NCBI RefSeq assembly: GCF_018390595.1
Contig: NZ_JAHBAV010000006.1
Coordinates: forward strand, 1 to 64,000
Length of the DNA: 64,000 nucleotides
Direction of reading: 5' to 3'
Source of the DNA: Dietzia massiliensis
Lineage (GTDB): Bacteria; Actinomycetota; Actinomycetes; Mycobacteriales; Mycobacteriaceae
Position 1 is the first letter of the stretch, and each line of letters opens with the position of its first letter. The notes beneath the pieces were generated by a model. That model made no database searches, had not been told where the DNA came from, and worked only from the letters and a program-made list of their open reading frames with translations. The position numbers were made by a program, and so were the translations under genes. Shown here one piece after another: positions 15,305 through 27,305 of the stretch.

Positions 15305-17467
15305 ATGTCGACGCCGCATGTTACGCCACTGGGTGATCCCACCGATCATCTCGACGGCGATGAGGTTCTCGGTGCCCCCCGTTGGGCGCAGATCGTCACG
15401 ATGCTGTGGGCGATCTCCAGGTCGCGGGGACCGTCGAGCGATCTTGCGTCGTACTCGACGGGGGCGCGGGAGCTGCAGGACATGTTCGAGACCTACCGAC
15501 CAGATGCCGAGTTGCCCGACACCCGCGCAGTGTGGGCATCGATGGGACGGAGCCTGTGGTGGTCCACGGATCTTTACCCGGATGCGACCGGCTCGCTCGC
15601 AGCGGTCGAGGCGTATGACACCGAAGGGGGCCTCAGCAGGCGTGCCGCGGCGCTGGTGTCAGCCGATGCGGACTGCGCGGAGGCCGTCTATGCGCTGGTC
15701 AAGGAGCTCGAATGGACTCCGACTGTGGAGGAGCTTCTTGATGTCCTGGCCTTTTCCGACTTCGTCACCTTCACCAGCGAGAAGGAGAAGACGGTGGCTA
15801 CGGAGTGGCCTGGGGTCCTGGACGTCGAATCTGCATGGGGGAGCCAGGATCTCGCGGATGCTGCCGGCCACGGAGACTGGGACACCGTCCTCGAGTTGAT
15901 CGACGCTTCCATCGCCGCAGGTCGAAACCTCGTCAACACGTGGCGCCCGGGTGGGATCTCGTGGTCAGCCCCGATTCATCAGGCTGCACGACAGGGGGCG
16001 CCTACGGAGGTCGTCCGCCAGTTGCTCAACCGTGGTGCGTGGCTGTTCTTGGTGGACGCGAACGGTGATTCCCCGCTGGATCTCGCGGTGATCCACGGGC
16101 ACAGTCACCTCTACGAGATCCTCGATTCGCCGAGCACAACACGGTGGGAAAGGGCGGTGTTCAACAGTCTCGAGAGCCACTTCGTCGAGGGAATCGGACA
16201 GCTCCTCGCCGGTGAGCAGCTCCCGCGGATGCGTCCGCCCGTACTCGAGGTCTTGGAGGAGAACGGCGGAGTCCTCACATTTTCGCCGGGGCCGCAGTGG
16301 CCTGACATCCAGATCTGGGTGAACGAGAACAAGCTGTATCTCTTGAAGGACGACGCCGAGTCGCCGGGTGGCGCGGAACTCCGAATGTGCAGTCTCGAGG
16401 GAGAATGGTCTTCGGAGGCATGGGAGGGATCCGGCGTCGAGGACCCGGAGCAGCCGGATGAACAGGCGCCGGAAGAAGGCGATCGCTTGGCGCACGGCGA
16501 TCGCGATGACGACGGGCAGGGTAGCGATGCCCCGGAGGCCGATGCGACGGAGACTGGTGCCCCAATCTACGGAGGCGACCGCATCATCACCGGGACCTCG
16601 AAGAGCAGTGGATTGGTCTACGTCATCTGCCCACGTGACAAGTTCGAGAAGCTGCTCAGGATGCCTGCACTCCAGGGCAGCTCCATAGGAATCGTCCTGA
16701 CCCGACGAGGCCCTCGTTGCCGCTGGCACGTGCTCGGACGGCGGTGGCGACAGCACATCCCCGCCTTACGCGACGACGCGATCGAGGAAGGATGGACGGA
16801 TCTCGTCCTCTTCTCCTCGGTGTTCAGACGCAAGGCGATGAACGAGCAACTGGAAGGACTCATCCAGCTCGAGGCGTCTACCGGGAAGTCGCCAGACGAG
16901 AACCCCGAGACGAAGGAACGCCTCGTTGACGAGGTGGGCGTGACCGATGCATCGGTGCTCATGCGGAGATGGGCGCTTCTCTCGAGATCGATGGCGAAAC
17001 ACGGACTGAGTCCGACGCATTTCCCTGATTCGGAAGAAGTCGAGGACGTCAGCCTTGTCCAAGGATTCCTCGGAAGGGGGGACAGACCGGATACCAGCGT
17101 CGGCCACCACAAGGAATTCCCCGAACCGTTGGTGATGATGCTGCAGACGACGACGGTGTCGGCGATCGGGCAGTGGGACGGCTCCACCATGGTCGTCAAG
17201 GCGGGTTCGCAGGCCGCTCGATCACATAGCTCGAAACAGCAGGAATACTACATTGACCTCCGGAAAAAGCTGGTCCGCGCGGGAAAGCTCGTTTCATCGG
17301 GATCAACTCTGACCTTCACTCAGGATCACCGCTTCGACTCGCCCACCGCGGCGGCGAACATCATCGTCGGATCTTCGGTCAATGGGCGGAAGATCTGGCG
17401 GGACGGCGACGGTCGGAACATCAACGACCACGAGGGCGGGGCGAAGTGGAGAAAGGCCACCTCATAG
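15305..17467 (+). CDS. Ankyrin-repeat protein with possible GIY-YIG-like region and C-terminal DUF4357 domain
   Basis: The 720-residue protein is the last plus-strand gene of the island. About residues 181-272 read as ankyrin repeats (SAPIHQAARQGAPTEVVRQL, then NGDSPLDLAVIHGHSHLYEI). An acidic disordered linker spans about 377-420. Residues 422-540 (GLVYVICPRDKF, later LVLFSSVFRRKAMNEQLEGL) resemble a divergent GIY-YIG nuclease, including the LE..L helix; this is tentative. The C-terminus (about 640-712) is DUF4357-like (VVKAGSQA, LVSSGSTLTFTQDHRFDSP, AAANIIVGSSVNGRKIW), a domain typically fused to GIY-YIG nucleases. ATG 15305 has no ribosome-binding site, but TAGCGT ends 8 bases upstream, which suggests a leaderless transcript and therefore separate regulation. 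Confidence 0.8.
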   Translation: MSTPHVTPLGDPTDHLDGDEVLGAPRWAQIVTMLWAISRSRGPSSDLASYSTGARELQDMFETYRPDAELPDTRAVWASMGRSLWWSTDLYPDATGSLAAVEAYDTEGGLSRRAAALVSADADCAEAVYALVKELEWTPTVEELLDVLAFSDFVTFTSEKEKTVATEWPGVLDVESAWGSQDLADAAGHGDWDTVLELIDASIAAGRNLVNTWRPGGISWSAPIHQAARQGAPTEVVRQLLNRGAWLFLVDANGDSPLDLAVIHGHSHLYEILDSPSTTRWERAVFNSLESHFVEGIGQLLAGEQLPRMRPPVLEVLEENGGVLTFSPGPQWPDIQIWVNENKLYLLKDDAESPGGAELRMCSLEGEWSSEAWEGSGVEDPEQPDEQAPEEGDRLAHGDRDDDGQGSDAPEADATETGAPIYGGDRIITGTSKSSGLVYVICPRDKFEKLLRMPALQGSSIGIVLTRRGPRCRWHVLGRRWRQHIPALRDDAIEEGWTDLVLFSSVFRRKAMNEQLEGLIQLEASTGKSPDENPETKERLVDEVGVTDASVLMRRWALLSRSMAKHGLSPTHFPDSEEVEDVSLVQGFLGRGDRPDTSVGHHKEFPEPLVMMLQTTTVSAIGQWDGSTMVVKAGSQAARSHSSKQQEYYIDLRKKLVRAGKLVSSGSTLTFTQDHRFDSPTAAANIIVGSSVNGRKIWRDGDGRNINDHEGGAKWRKATS

Positions 17468-17538
17468 CAGGGTAGTGTGATCGCAGTTCGTGGCGGGCGT
17501 CGAACCCTCAGCGGCGCAAGCGTTCGGCGGCCGACGTC

Positions 17539-17570
17539 TGTGCCCTGGCCTCGAGTGAGGCCAGGGCACA
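17539..17570. terminator. Bidirectional hairpin terminator between the ankyrin gene and the sHSP gene
   Basis: A perfect 14-bp stem (TGTGCCCTGGCCTC and its complement) closes a GAGT loop between two convergent genes. There is no U-run on either side, as is common for actinobacterial terminators. It also marks the right-hand end of the defence island. Confidence 0.75.
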
Positions 17571-17593
17571 GGGTGCGTACAGAGCAGTGGCGG

Positions 17594-18058
17594 TCAGTTC
17601 CCGGCGTCGGCGTCGGTGCCGCCGTCGACGATCTGCGGCTGCTCGGACGCCCGCGCGCCGTGCGTCACCGAGATCTTGCGGGGCTGGGCCTCCTCGGCCA
17701 CCGGGATCACCAGGCGGAGCACGCCGTCGGTGTAGTCGGCCTCGATCCGGTCGGTGGCCAGGCCCTTGCCCAGCGCGAGCTGGCGGGCGAAGGTGCCCGA
17801 CTGGCGCTCGTGCATGAGCCACTGGGCGTCACCGCCGGCCGGGGCGCGGCGCTCGCCGCGGACTGTGAGGGTGCGGTCCTCTACGTCGATGTCGATCGAG
17901 GCCGGATCGACACCGGGCATGTCGATCAGGCCGACGAAGCGGTCGCCCTCCTTGTACAGGTCCATAGGCAGGGTGGCGGAGCCATTCACGGAGCGCAAGC
18001 CCTCTCCCAGAAGGCGGTCGAGCTCGCGGAACGGGTCGAAGCGGTTGCTGGTGGCCAT
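17594..18058 (-). CDS. Small heat-shock protein (Hsp20/alpha-crystallin family)
   Basis: The 154-residue chaperone starts MATSNRFDPFRELDRLLGE, a typical Hsp20 N-terminus. The alpha-crystallin core runs from about 30 to 130 with MPGVDPASIDIDVEDRTLTV and the C-terminal strand DGVLRLVIPVAE, followed by the KISV tail. It would hold unfolded proteins in the cytoplasm during stress. ATG 18058 has AAGGAG 7 bases upstream. It is a single-gene unit read towards the defence island. The 240-base upstream region shared with the divergent gene contains an imperfect TTCAAC/GTTGAG inverted repeat at 18116-18137, too weak to be called an HspR site. Confidence 0.95.
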   Translation of the reverse strand: MATSNRFDPFRELDRLLGEGLRSVNGSATLPMDLYKEGDRFVGLIDMPGVDPASIDIDVEDRTLTVRGERRAPAGGDAQWLMHERQSGTFARQLALGKGLATDRIEADYTDGVLRLVIPVAEEAQPRKISVTHGARASEQPQIVDGGTDADAGN

Positions 18059-18298
18059 GGCTGGTCTCCTTCGGGACTGGTCGTCTCGCCCCCGGCGGCC
18101 CCGGGTGGCACTCGCTTCAACCCACGCACAGAGTTGAGTATTCCCGGCTCAGGTAAAGGTCTGGTGTTCGTCATTCGCCGAGGGGGTGTACGAGGGTGGG
18201 TCGCGCTGATCGGAGTACGGGTCGCGCACAGAGAAAGTAGCCTGGATTAAGCGAGCGCCCACGATGCCGCGGGCCTTCGGGATGCGGGGAGGCGTGTG

Positions 18299-18934
18299 AT
18301 GACACAGGGTTCTGGCCCGCGGTGGGACGACGACACCATGTACGACGGAGGTCGGTCCGGAGGTGGATACCCGGGCGGAGGCGCTCAGTGGGGACCGCCA
18401 CCGACGTCCGAGTTCGCCCCGGTCGCGCCACCGGCATACGGAACCACTCCGCCGCGCAGGGGAATGTCGGCCGGCCTGGCCGTTCTTCTCACGCTCATGG
18501 CCGTGACGATCGTGGGGCTCATCGCTGCAGTTGCGTTTTTCGTGGTCCCCAGCCTCACGGGATCATCGGCTGGGCCCACGACCTCGACTGTCGTGGCCAC
18601 CGCGACCGCCCCCACCGCCCCGGCGGACCCCGGCGCGCAGGTCGCCCCGGCAGCACCTGCCCAGCCAGGAAGGGCCGCCAAGCCGTCGGGCGCCTACGAA
18701 TGCTCCGATTCCGGCGGAGGCGCCTACTCGCGGTCGGCCGTGGGGTCCTCCGTGACGTCGTGTGACTTCGCCGTCTCCGTGCGCTCGAGCTATCTGGGCG
18801 CGGGTGGGAACGGAGGCCCGATGGTGGTCACGGCGTACAGCCCGGTCACCGGTATCTCCTACACGATGTCCTGCACGGGCGGGACCGTGGTGACCTGTTC
18901 TGGCGGGAACAACGCCGTCGTCCACATCTACTGA
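18299..18934 (+). CDS. Single-pass membrane-anchored protein with secreted C-terminal domain
   Basis: The 211-residue protein has a Gly/Pro-rich cytoplasmic N-terminus (about 1-55), one transmembrane helix (about 58-82, LAVLLTLMAVTIVGLIAAVA), an Ala/Pro/Thr-rich spacer, and an extracytoplasmic domain of about 80 residues with three cysteines (YECSDSGGG, TSCDF, MSCTGG). I do not recognise the domain. ATG 18299 is preferred over GTG 18296 because GGGGAGG sits 6 bases before it. Its stop overlaps the start of the following lipoprotein gene by one base, so the two are probably co-translated and both act in the cell envelope. Confidence 0.75.
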   Translation: MTQGSGPRWDDDTMYDGGRSGGGYPGGGAQWGPPPTSEFAPVAPPAYGTTPPRRGMSAGLAVLLTLMAVTIVGLIAAVAFFVVPSLTGSSAGPTTSTVVATATAPTAPADPGAQVAPAAPAQPGRAAKPSGAYECSDSGGGAYSRSAVGSSVTSCDFAVSVRSSYLGAGGNGGPMVVTAYSPVTGISYTMSCTGGTVVTCSGGNNAVVHIY

Positions 18935-19869
18935 TGGCGGCCGACGCACGGCGGTCGCGGGTTCGTGCACTGACGGTCGTCTCCGGAGGATCCCTCGCCC
19001 TGGTCCTCGGCGCCTGCGGCGCGATGGGCCCGGCTGGCAGTGACGTCGTGGTGGTCACTTCGGTCACGACGATCACGCCCGGGAGCCCCTCGCAGGGAGG
19101 CGTCGGGGAGGACCCGCCCGAGCCGGTCGGATCACCGACGGAGGCCACCCCCCGAAGTGACCCGATGCCGCCGACCGCCGGAGGGCTGGACGATCTGGTG
19201 TCCGCTGCGGCCGGGTTCACCGGAATCGCCGTGACACCGGTCGGAGGCGGCGCGCCGGTCGACGCCGCGGGGGCGTGGACCACAGGCGTCGCGTGGTCGA
19301 CCATCAAGGTTCCCCTCGCGGTCGCCGCCGCCAGATCCTCACCGCAGGCACTCGAGGCGTCCGCCTCCGCGATCACCTCGTCGGACAACGCTGCGGCGCA
19401 GGCGCTGTGGGACGGGCTCGGGGGCGGCGGCACATCAGCCGCAGCGGTCGGTGCCGTGCTCGCAGAGGGCGGAGACCCGACGTCCCAGGTTCCGTCGCAG
19501 ACCACCAGGCCCGGGTACACGACCTTCGGTCAGACCCACTGGGCGCTCACGGACCAGGCCCGGTTCGGGAGCCGCCTACCGTGCCTGGGCGGCGCGGGAC
19601 GCGTGGTGGGCCTCATGGGGCAGATCGCGCCTGACCAGCGCTGGGGCCTCGGTCGGATCCCCGGCGCCCGGTTCAAGGGCGGCTGGGGACCGGGGGAGAC
19701 CGGCGGCTACCTCGTGCGTCAGTTCGGCATCGTCCCAGCGGCCGGCGGCGACGTTGCCGTGGCCATCGCCACCGACGCGCCCTCCTTCGAGGCGGGCGTC
19801 GCCACCCTGTCCGGCGTCGCCGACGCGCTGGCACCACGACTGGCGGCGATGCCCGGCGGTTTCTGCTGA
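18934..19869 (+). CDS. Lipoprotein of the beta-lactamase / penicillin-binding-protein-like superfamily
   Basis: The 311-residue protein has an N-terminal signal with the lipobox LVLGAC (cysteine about residue 28), so it is expected to be anchored on the outer face of the membrane. The body carries the three active-site motifs of serine beta-lactamase-fold enzymes in order: STIK (S-x-x-K) near 122, SDN near 149 and KGG near 248. The spacing suits a compact class-A-like fold. Whether it binds beta-lactams, acts on peptidoglycan or is a non-catalytic relative cannot be told. It is coupled to the preceding membrane protein gene by a one-base stop/start overlap. Confidence 0.85.
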   Translation: MAADARRSRVRALTVVSGGSLALVLGACGAMGPAGSDVVVVTSVTTITPGSPSQGGVGEDPPEPVGSPTEATPRSDPMPPTAGGLDDLVSAAAGFTGIAVTPVGGGAPVDAAGAWTTGVAWSTIKVPLAVAAARSSPQALEASASAITSSDNAAAQALWDGLGGGGTSAAAVGAVLAEGGDPTSQVPSQTTRPGYTTFGQTHWALTDQARFGSRLPCLGGAGRVVGLMGQIAPDQRWGLGRIPGARFKGGWGPGETGGYLVRQFGIVPAAGGDVAVAIATDAPSFEAGVATLSGVADALAPRLAAMPGGFC

Positions 19870-19907
19870 CGTCCGGGCGGATCGAACAACCGATGCGGTC
19901 CAGCAGG

Positions 19908-21449
19908 TCAGACCCGCGGTAGCGCGGGCAGGGGGATCATCCCGGTGCTCTCGGCGTGGATGCCGCCACCGACCGCGGCGGCCGAGCCGAGGAGCGACGC
20001 GAAACCGCCCATGGATCCTTCGCCGTCGGTCAGCGAACCCAGGTCGAGCGAGCCGACCCCGGACGGGGTGCACTCGCCGGCTCTGGATACGGCAGTGCGC
20101 AGACCGACCCCGTCGGTAGCGGCGTCGTCGGCCCACAGCACGCGGACGCGGGTGGCGGTGCCCTCGGTGCCGTTGACCGTGCACTCCACGGTCTCGGTGC
20201 GGGTGGCGAAGCCCTCGTTGGCGATGTTGGCCATCCCGGCGGGACGGATGTAAACGGTGCCGTCCGTGACCCACTCGGTGCCGTTGAAGGTCATCTCGAG
20301 CGAGCGGCCCTCGCACACCTCGTCGCAGAGTACTCGGAGCGTCTCGCGGGCCTCGTCGTAATCGAGGGCCATGACCCCCTGGAACGGCGACTGGTAGGTC
20401 TGCACCTGCGACACCGCGCCGTCGGCGCCGAGCCTCACGAAGTGCACCTTGCCGGTCCCCTCGACGCCCACCGCGTAGACATCACCCGGGATGCCGCGCA
20501 GGTACTCGACTGCTTCCAGGCCGGCATTGGCTCCGATCTCGCCGACGATGTCCGTCAGGTCGTACTCGACGGTGGCGTTCAGGGTGCCCTCGTCGCCGGA
20601 CTCGGGCAGCGAGAAGCGCAGGATCGACGGCCGACTGGTGCCCTTGTCCGCGTTGTTGCGCTCGGTGGCCACGTAGATCGCGCCGCCGGCGCCCACGGTC
20701 ACGCCCTCGGCGTCCGGGATCCCGGTGCCGTCGGTGTACTTGAGCTCGTAGGTCCGGGTCACCGAGTAGCTGCCCTTCGCCCGGTCATAGGCGAGCACGT
20801 AGAGGGTCCCGGTGCCGTTGTTCACCACGTACGCGGTGCCGTCGGCGGCGATGTCGACCCCCGACATGTCGTCGCCGGCGAGGTCTCCGCCGAGCGCGAC
20901 GGCCTCGATGGTCTGCGGATCCAGCGGCCACGGTGACGTCTTGACCGGCTCCTCGACGTTTGCGGAGGCGTTGCGACCACTGCGTGTCGGCTCGGCGGTC
21001 TCGGCGAACTCCCCGGTCTTGTCCGGGATCCGACCCCACGTGGTCGCGGCGTGACCGCTCCAGGTGGTGGAGTCCACCACGGTGCCGGCGGCATCGCGCA
21101 GCGTCACCGTGTCGTTGGCACCCAGGCCGAATCCGAGCGGGCTCTCGTCGGTGTAGACGGAGAGGTAGCCGCCCGACTCGATCACGGTGCCCTCGGCGAA
21201 CGTGTACGGGGCGTGGGTCGCGTCGTTGTCGATGAGCGTCCAGCCGGAGATATCCAGCTCCTGATCGGCGTTGGTGTTGGCTAGCTCCACCCAGTCGCCC
21301 ACGGGGTCTCCGTTGGACTCGACCTCGTTGATCACTATGTCGGCGGCGGTGGCCGGGGGCGCGCCCACCGCGAGCGCGGGCACTCCCACGACGGTGGAGG
21401 TTGCGAGTGCGAGGACGAGGACGCCGGAGGACAGTGGGCGCAGGCGCAT
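19908..21449 (-). CDS. Secreted protein with N-terminal lamin-tail domain and beta-propeller-like region
   Basis: The mature protein begins after a clear signal peptide (MRLRPLSSGVLVLALATSTV, cleavage near TAA). ATG 21449 gives 513 residues; the open frame extends upstream but that part is antisense to the ABC remnant and is not coding. Residues about 37-145 form a lamin-tail domain (IVINEVESNG, DWVELANT, LDISGWTLIDN). The rest (about 170-430) has repeated blocks such as GVDIAADGTAYVVNNGTG and GIPDAEGVTVGAGGAIYVAT, which suggest a beta-propeller related to SdiA-regulated or phytase-like proteins. It is presumably extracellular. The ligand is unknown, and a phosphodiesterase role seen in some lamin-tail fusions is not shown here. 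Confidence 0.85.
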   Translation of the reverse strand: MRLRPLSSGVLVLALATSTVVGVPALAVGAPPATAADIVINEVESNGDPVGDWVELANTNADQELDISGWTLIDNDATHAPYTFAEGTVIESGGYLSVYTDESPLGFGLGANDTVTLRDAAGTVVDSTTWSGHAATTWGRIPDKTGEFAETAEPTRSGRNASANVEEPVKTSPWPLDPQTIEAVALGGDLAGDDMSGVDIAADGTAYVVNNGTGTLYVLAYDRAKGSYSVTRTYELKYTDGTGIPDAEGVTVGAGGAIYVATERNNADKGTSRPSILRFSLPESGDEGTLNATVEYDLTDIVGEIGANAGLEAVEYLRGIPGDVYAVGVEGTGKVHFVRLGADGAVSQVQTYQSPFQGVMALDYDEARETLRVLCDEVCEGRSLEMTFNGTEWVTDGTVYIRPAGMANIANEGFATRTETVECTVNGTEGTATRVRVLWADDAATDGVGLRTAVSRAGECTPSGVGSLDLGSLTDGEGSMGGFASLLGSAAAVGGGIHAESTGMIPLPALPRV

Positions 21450-21600
21450 CGGAGGGCCTTTCAGGCGAATCGCTGTGAGTAGGTCGGCGCGAACCGTACG
21501 GGCCCCCGGTGCCCGGGAGCAGGACGGGATGTGACGACGACCTGAACTCCGCGTGGAGGCGCGGCTACCGGCCGACGGACTCGGTGGACACGGCCCGCTC

Positions 21601-25114
<3,514 letters not shown>

Positions 25115-25121
25115 TGGCGGC

Positions 25122-26369
25122 GTGAGTGCTCGAGTAGAGAACCCGGGGGCGTTCGCACGCCTCGCCCGCACCCCCGGCGTGCCCGCGGCCTTCGTCCTCG
25201 TCCTGCTCGCCTTCGGCGGTTTCTCCCTGCTCCTGCCGGTCGTCCCGCTGGCGGTCGTCCGCGGCGGCGGCAGTGAGCTCGTCGCCGGCGCCACCACCGG
25301 TGTCTTCATGACGGTGACGGTCCTGTTCCAGTTGGCCACCCCCCGGCTCACGGGGGTCATCGGGTACCGCTGGGTCCTCGGGATCGGCAGCGCACTGCTG
25401 GGCCTGCCCTCGGGCCTGCTGGCGGTCTTCGACGGGTCGTTCGCGGTGCTGGCCATCAGCGGAGTGCGCGGCGCCGGCTTCGGCATGATGACGGTCGCCG
25501 GTTCCGCGCTCGTCGCCGAACTGGCACCGCCGGGGATGCTGGGACGCGCGACCTCGCTGATCGGCCTCGCCGTGGGCATCTCCGAGGCGCTCTTCCTGCC
25601 GGTCGGGCTGTGGCTGCTCGACCTGTTCGGGCTGCCGACGGTGGCCTGGGCCGCCACGGCCTTCGGCGTCGTCGGACTCGTCGCCGCGGTGCGTCTGCCA
25701 CACGTCTTCCCGACCCCGCCCGAGGGGACCGACCACGAGGGGATGGGACCCCGGAAGGTGCTGTTCCTGCTCGCCGGACCGTTCCTGGTGATGGTCGCGG
25801 TGACGCTGCCCTACGGCGCGGCGGCCTCGTTCCTGTCGCCGGCCCTCGACTCGATCGTCTCCGGCAGCGGCGCCGTCGTCGCCGGGCTGGGGCTCGGCCT
25901 GCTGGGCGCCGGCGTCATCGTCGGCCGCACCGTCGCGGGACTCGTGTCGGACCGGCGCGGCCCCGGCGCGCTGGTGTGGCCCGGACTGGGTGTCGCAGCT
26001 CTCGGAATGCTGGGCATCGCCTGGCTGTTGACACTGGAGGCGAACCCCTGGTGGTTCCTCGTCCCGACCGTGGTCTTCGGCCTCGGGTTCGGCGCCATCC
26101 AGAACGAGGCCCTCGTGGGCTCGTTCGAGCGGATGCCGCGGTCCCGGCTGGGCACCGCGTCCGCGTCGTGGAACATCTCCTTCGACGCCGGCACCGGGCT
26201 CGGGTCGGTGGTCATGGGTGGGTTCGCGGGTTTCGGTTACGTCGTGCTGTTCACGGTCGCGGCCGGGATCGTCCTCGTGGTGGGCGGCCCGGCGGCTGTG
26301 GGAACACGCCGCACGCGGCCCGTACGAGATCTGGCCTCAGACGACAGCGGCGATAAGGTGAACTCATGA
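25122..26369 (+). CDS. Major facilitator superfamily transporter within the his operon
   Basis: The 415-residue membrane protein has about 12 hydrophobic helices arranged in two halves separated near residues 190-210 ([16 protein letters not shown]). The start is GTG 25122, 7 bases after the hisB stop. It shows MFS-like spacing, including [15 protein letters not shown] near 268 as the second-half loop motif. Its substrate is unknown; the position between hisB and hisH suggests, but does not prove, a link to histidine or an imidazole compound. The stop overlaps the hisH start (ATGA). Confidence 0.88.
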   Translation: MSARVENPGAFARLARTPGVPAAFVLVLLAFGGFSLLLPVVPLAVVRGGGSELVAGATTGVFMTVTVLFQLATPRLTGVIGYRWVLGIGSALLGLPSGLLAVFDGSFAVLAISGVRGAGFGMMTVAGSALVAELAPPGMLGRATSLIGLAVGISEALFLPVGLWLLDLFGLPTVAWAATAFGVVGLVAAVRLPHVFPTPPEGTDHEGMGPRKVLFLLAGPFLVMVAVTLPYGAAASFLSPALDSIVSGSGAVVAGLGLGLLGAGVIVGRTVAGLVSDRRGPGALVWPGLGVAALGMLGIAWLLTLEANPWWFLVPTVVFGLGFGAIQNEALVGSFERMPRSRLGTASASWNISFDAGTGLGSVVMGGFAGFGYVVLFTVAAGIVLVVGGPAAVGTRRTRPVRDLASDDSGDKVNS

Positions 26370-27031
26370 CGAAGACGGCCCCGCGGGTGGCGCTCCTGGA
26401 CTACGGCTCCGGCAACCTGCGCTCGGCTCACCGCGCTCTCGAGCGTGTCGGCGCCCGGGTGGAGCTGACCTCCGACCCGCGCGTGGCGACCGAGGCCGAG
26501 GCGCTCGTGGTGCCCGGCGTCGGTGCGTTCGCCGCCTGCATGAAGGGCCTCGAGGCGGTCAAGGGGCCCCGCATCATCGGAGAGCGTCTCGCGGGCGGTC
26601 GCCCGGTCCTCGGCATCTGCGTGGGTATGCAGGTGATGTTCGAGCGCGGAACCGAGTTCTCGGACGGCGAGCACGAGGACTCTCCCGGCGCCCCCGGCTG
26701 TGGGGAGTGGCCCGGTGTCGTGGAGAAACTCGACGCCCCGGTCCTGCCGCACATGGGATGGAACACCGTCGAGGCGCCCGCGAGCACCGTGCTGTTCGCC
26801 GGAATGCCCGCCGACGAGCGCTTCTACTTCGTGCACTCCTACGGCGTCCAGCGGTGGGAGATGGAGCCCTCCGACCACCTGCGCGCCCCCGACGTCACGT
26901 GGGCGGAGCACGGGACCCGGTTCATCGCCGCGGTCGAGAACGGCCCGCTGTCGGCCACCCAGTTCCACCCCGAGAAGTCCGGGGACGCGGGCCTGCAGCT
27001 CCTCGAGAACTGGATCCGCTCTGTCGCCTGA
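26366..27031 (+). CDS. hisH: Imidazole glycerol phosphate synthase, glutaminase subunit
   Basis: The 221-residue class I glutamine amidotransferase supplies ammonia to HisF. The nucleophile cysteine is in [13 protein letters not shown] near 85, the oxyanion segment VPGVGAF near 48, and the His-Glu pair in FHPEKSG near 203. [15 protein letters not shown] is the typical N-terminus. It pairs with hisF encoded four genes downstream. The start overlaps the MFS gene by four bases. Confidence 0.98.
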   Translation: MTKTAPRVALLDYGSGNLRSAHRALERVGARVELTSDPRVATEAEALVVPGVGAFAACMKGLEAVKGPRIIGERLAGGRPVLGICVGMQVMFERGTEFSDGEHEDSPGAPGCGEWPGVVEKLDAPVLPHMGWNTVEAPASTVLFAGMPADERFYFVHSYGVQRWEMEPSDHLRAPDVTWAEHGTRFIAAVENGPLSATQFHPEKSGDAGLQLLENWIRSVA

Positions 27032-27053
27032 GAGCGACCGCGGCCCGGCCGCG

Positions 27054-27305
27054 GTGTCGTTCGCCGCGCTCGCCGTGGCGGTGGCGGGGGCGGGCGTCCT
27101 GGTTCTCGCGCTCACCGCGCTCGCGGTCGCACTGCTGCCCCTGCCGCCCGCCGGGCGCGCGGTCGTCGCCCTCGTCGGGGTCGTCGCGACGGTGGCGGCG
27201 ATGGGCCTGACGTCGCGCCGGATCACCGATCGCGCGATCCGCGCCGAGTACGGCGAGGAGCCCGGCGGGCAGGCGGAGCGCCCCGCTGACGACGGACTAG
27301 GCTGA
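27054..27305 (+). CDS. Small two-helix membrane protein between hisH and hisA
   Basis: An open frame of 83 residues from GTG 27054 has two hydrophobic helices (about 4-28 and 34-52) separated by LPPAGR, and a charged tail ([17 protein letters not shown]). No ribosome-binding site is seen and the frame has no better ATG/GTG upstream, so the start is uncertain and could lie at a CTG inside the hisH end. Its stop shares one base with the hisA ATG. Function is not known. Confidence 0.55.
   Translation: MSFAALAVAVAGAGVLVLALTALAVALLPLPPAGRAVVALVGVVATVAAMGLTSRRITDRAIRAEYGEEPGGQAERPADDGLG

Noticed and set aside
18100..18180. HspR (HAIR) operator upstream of the small heat-shock gene
   Set aside because: Only an imperfect TTCAAC/GTTGAG repeat with the wrong spacing is present; the CTTGAGT-N7-ACTCAAG consensus is not met.
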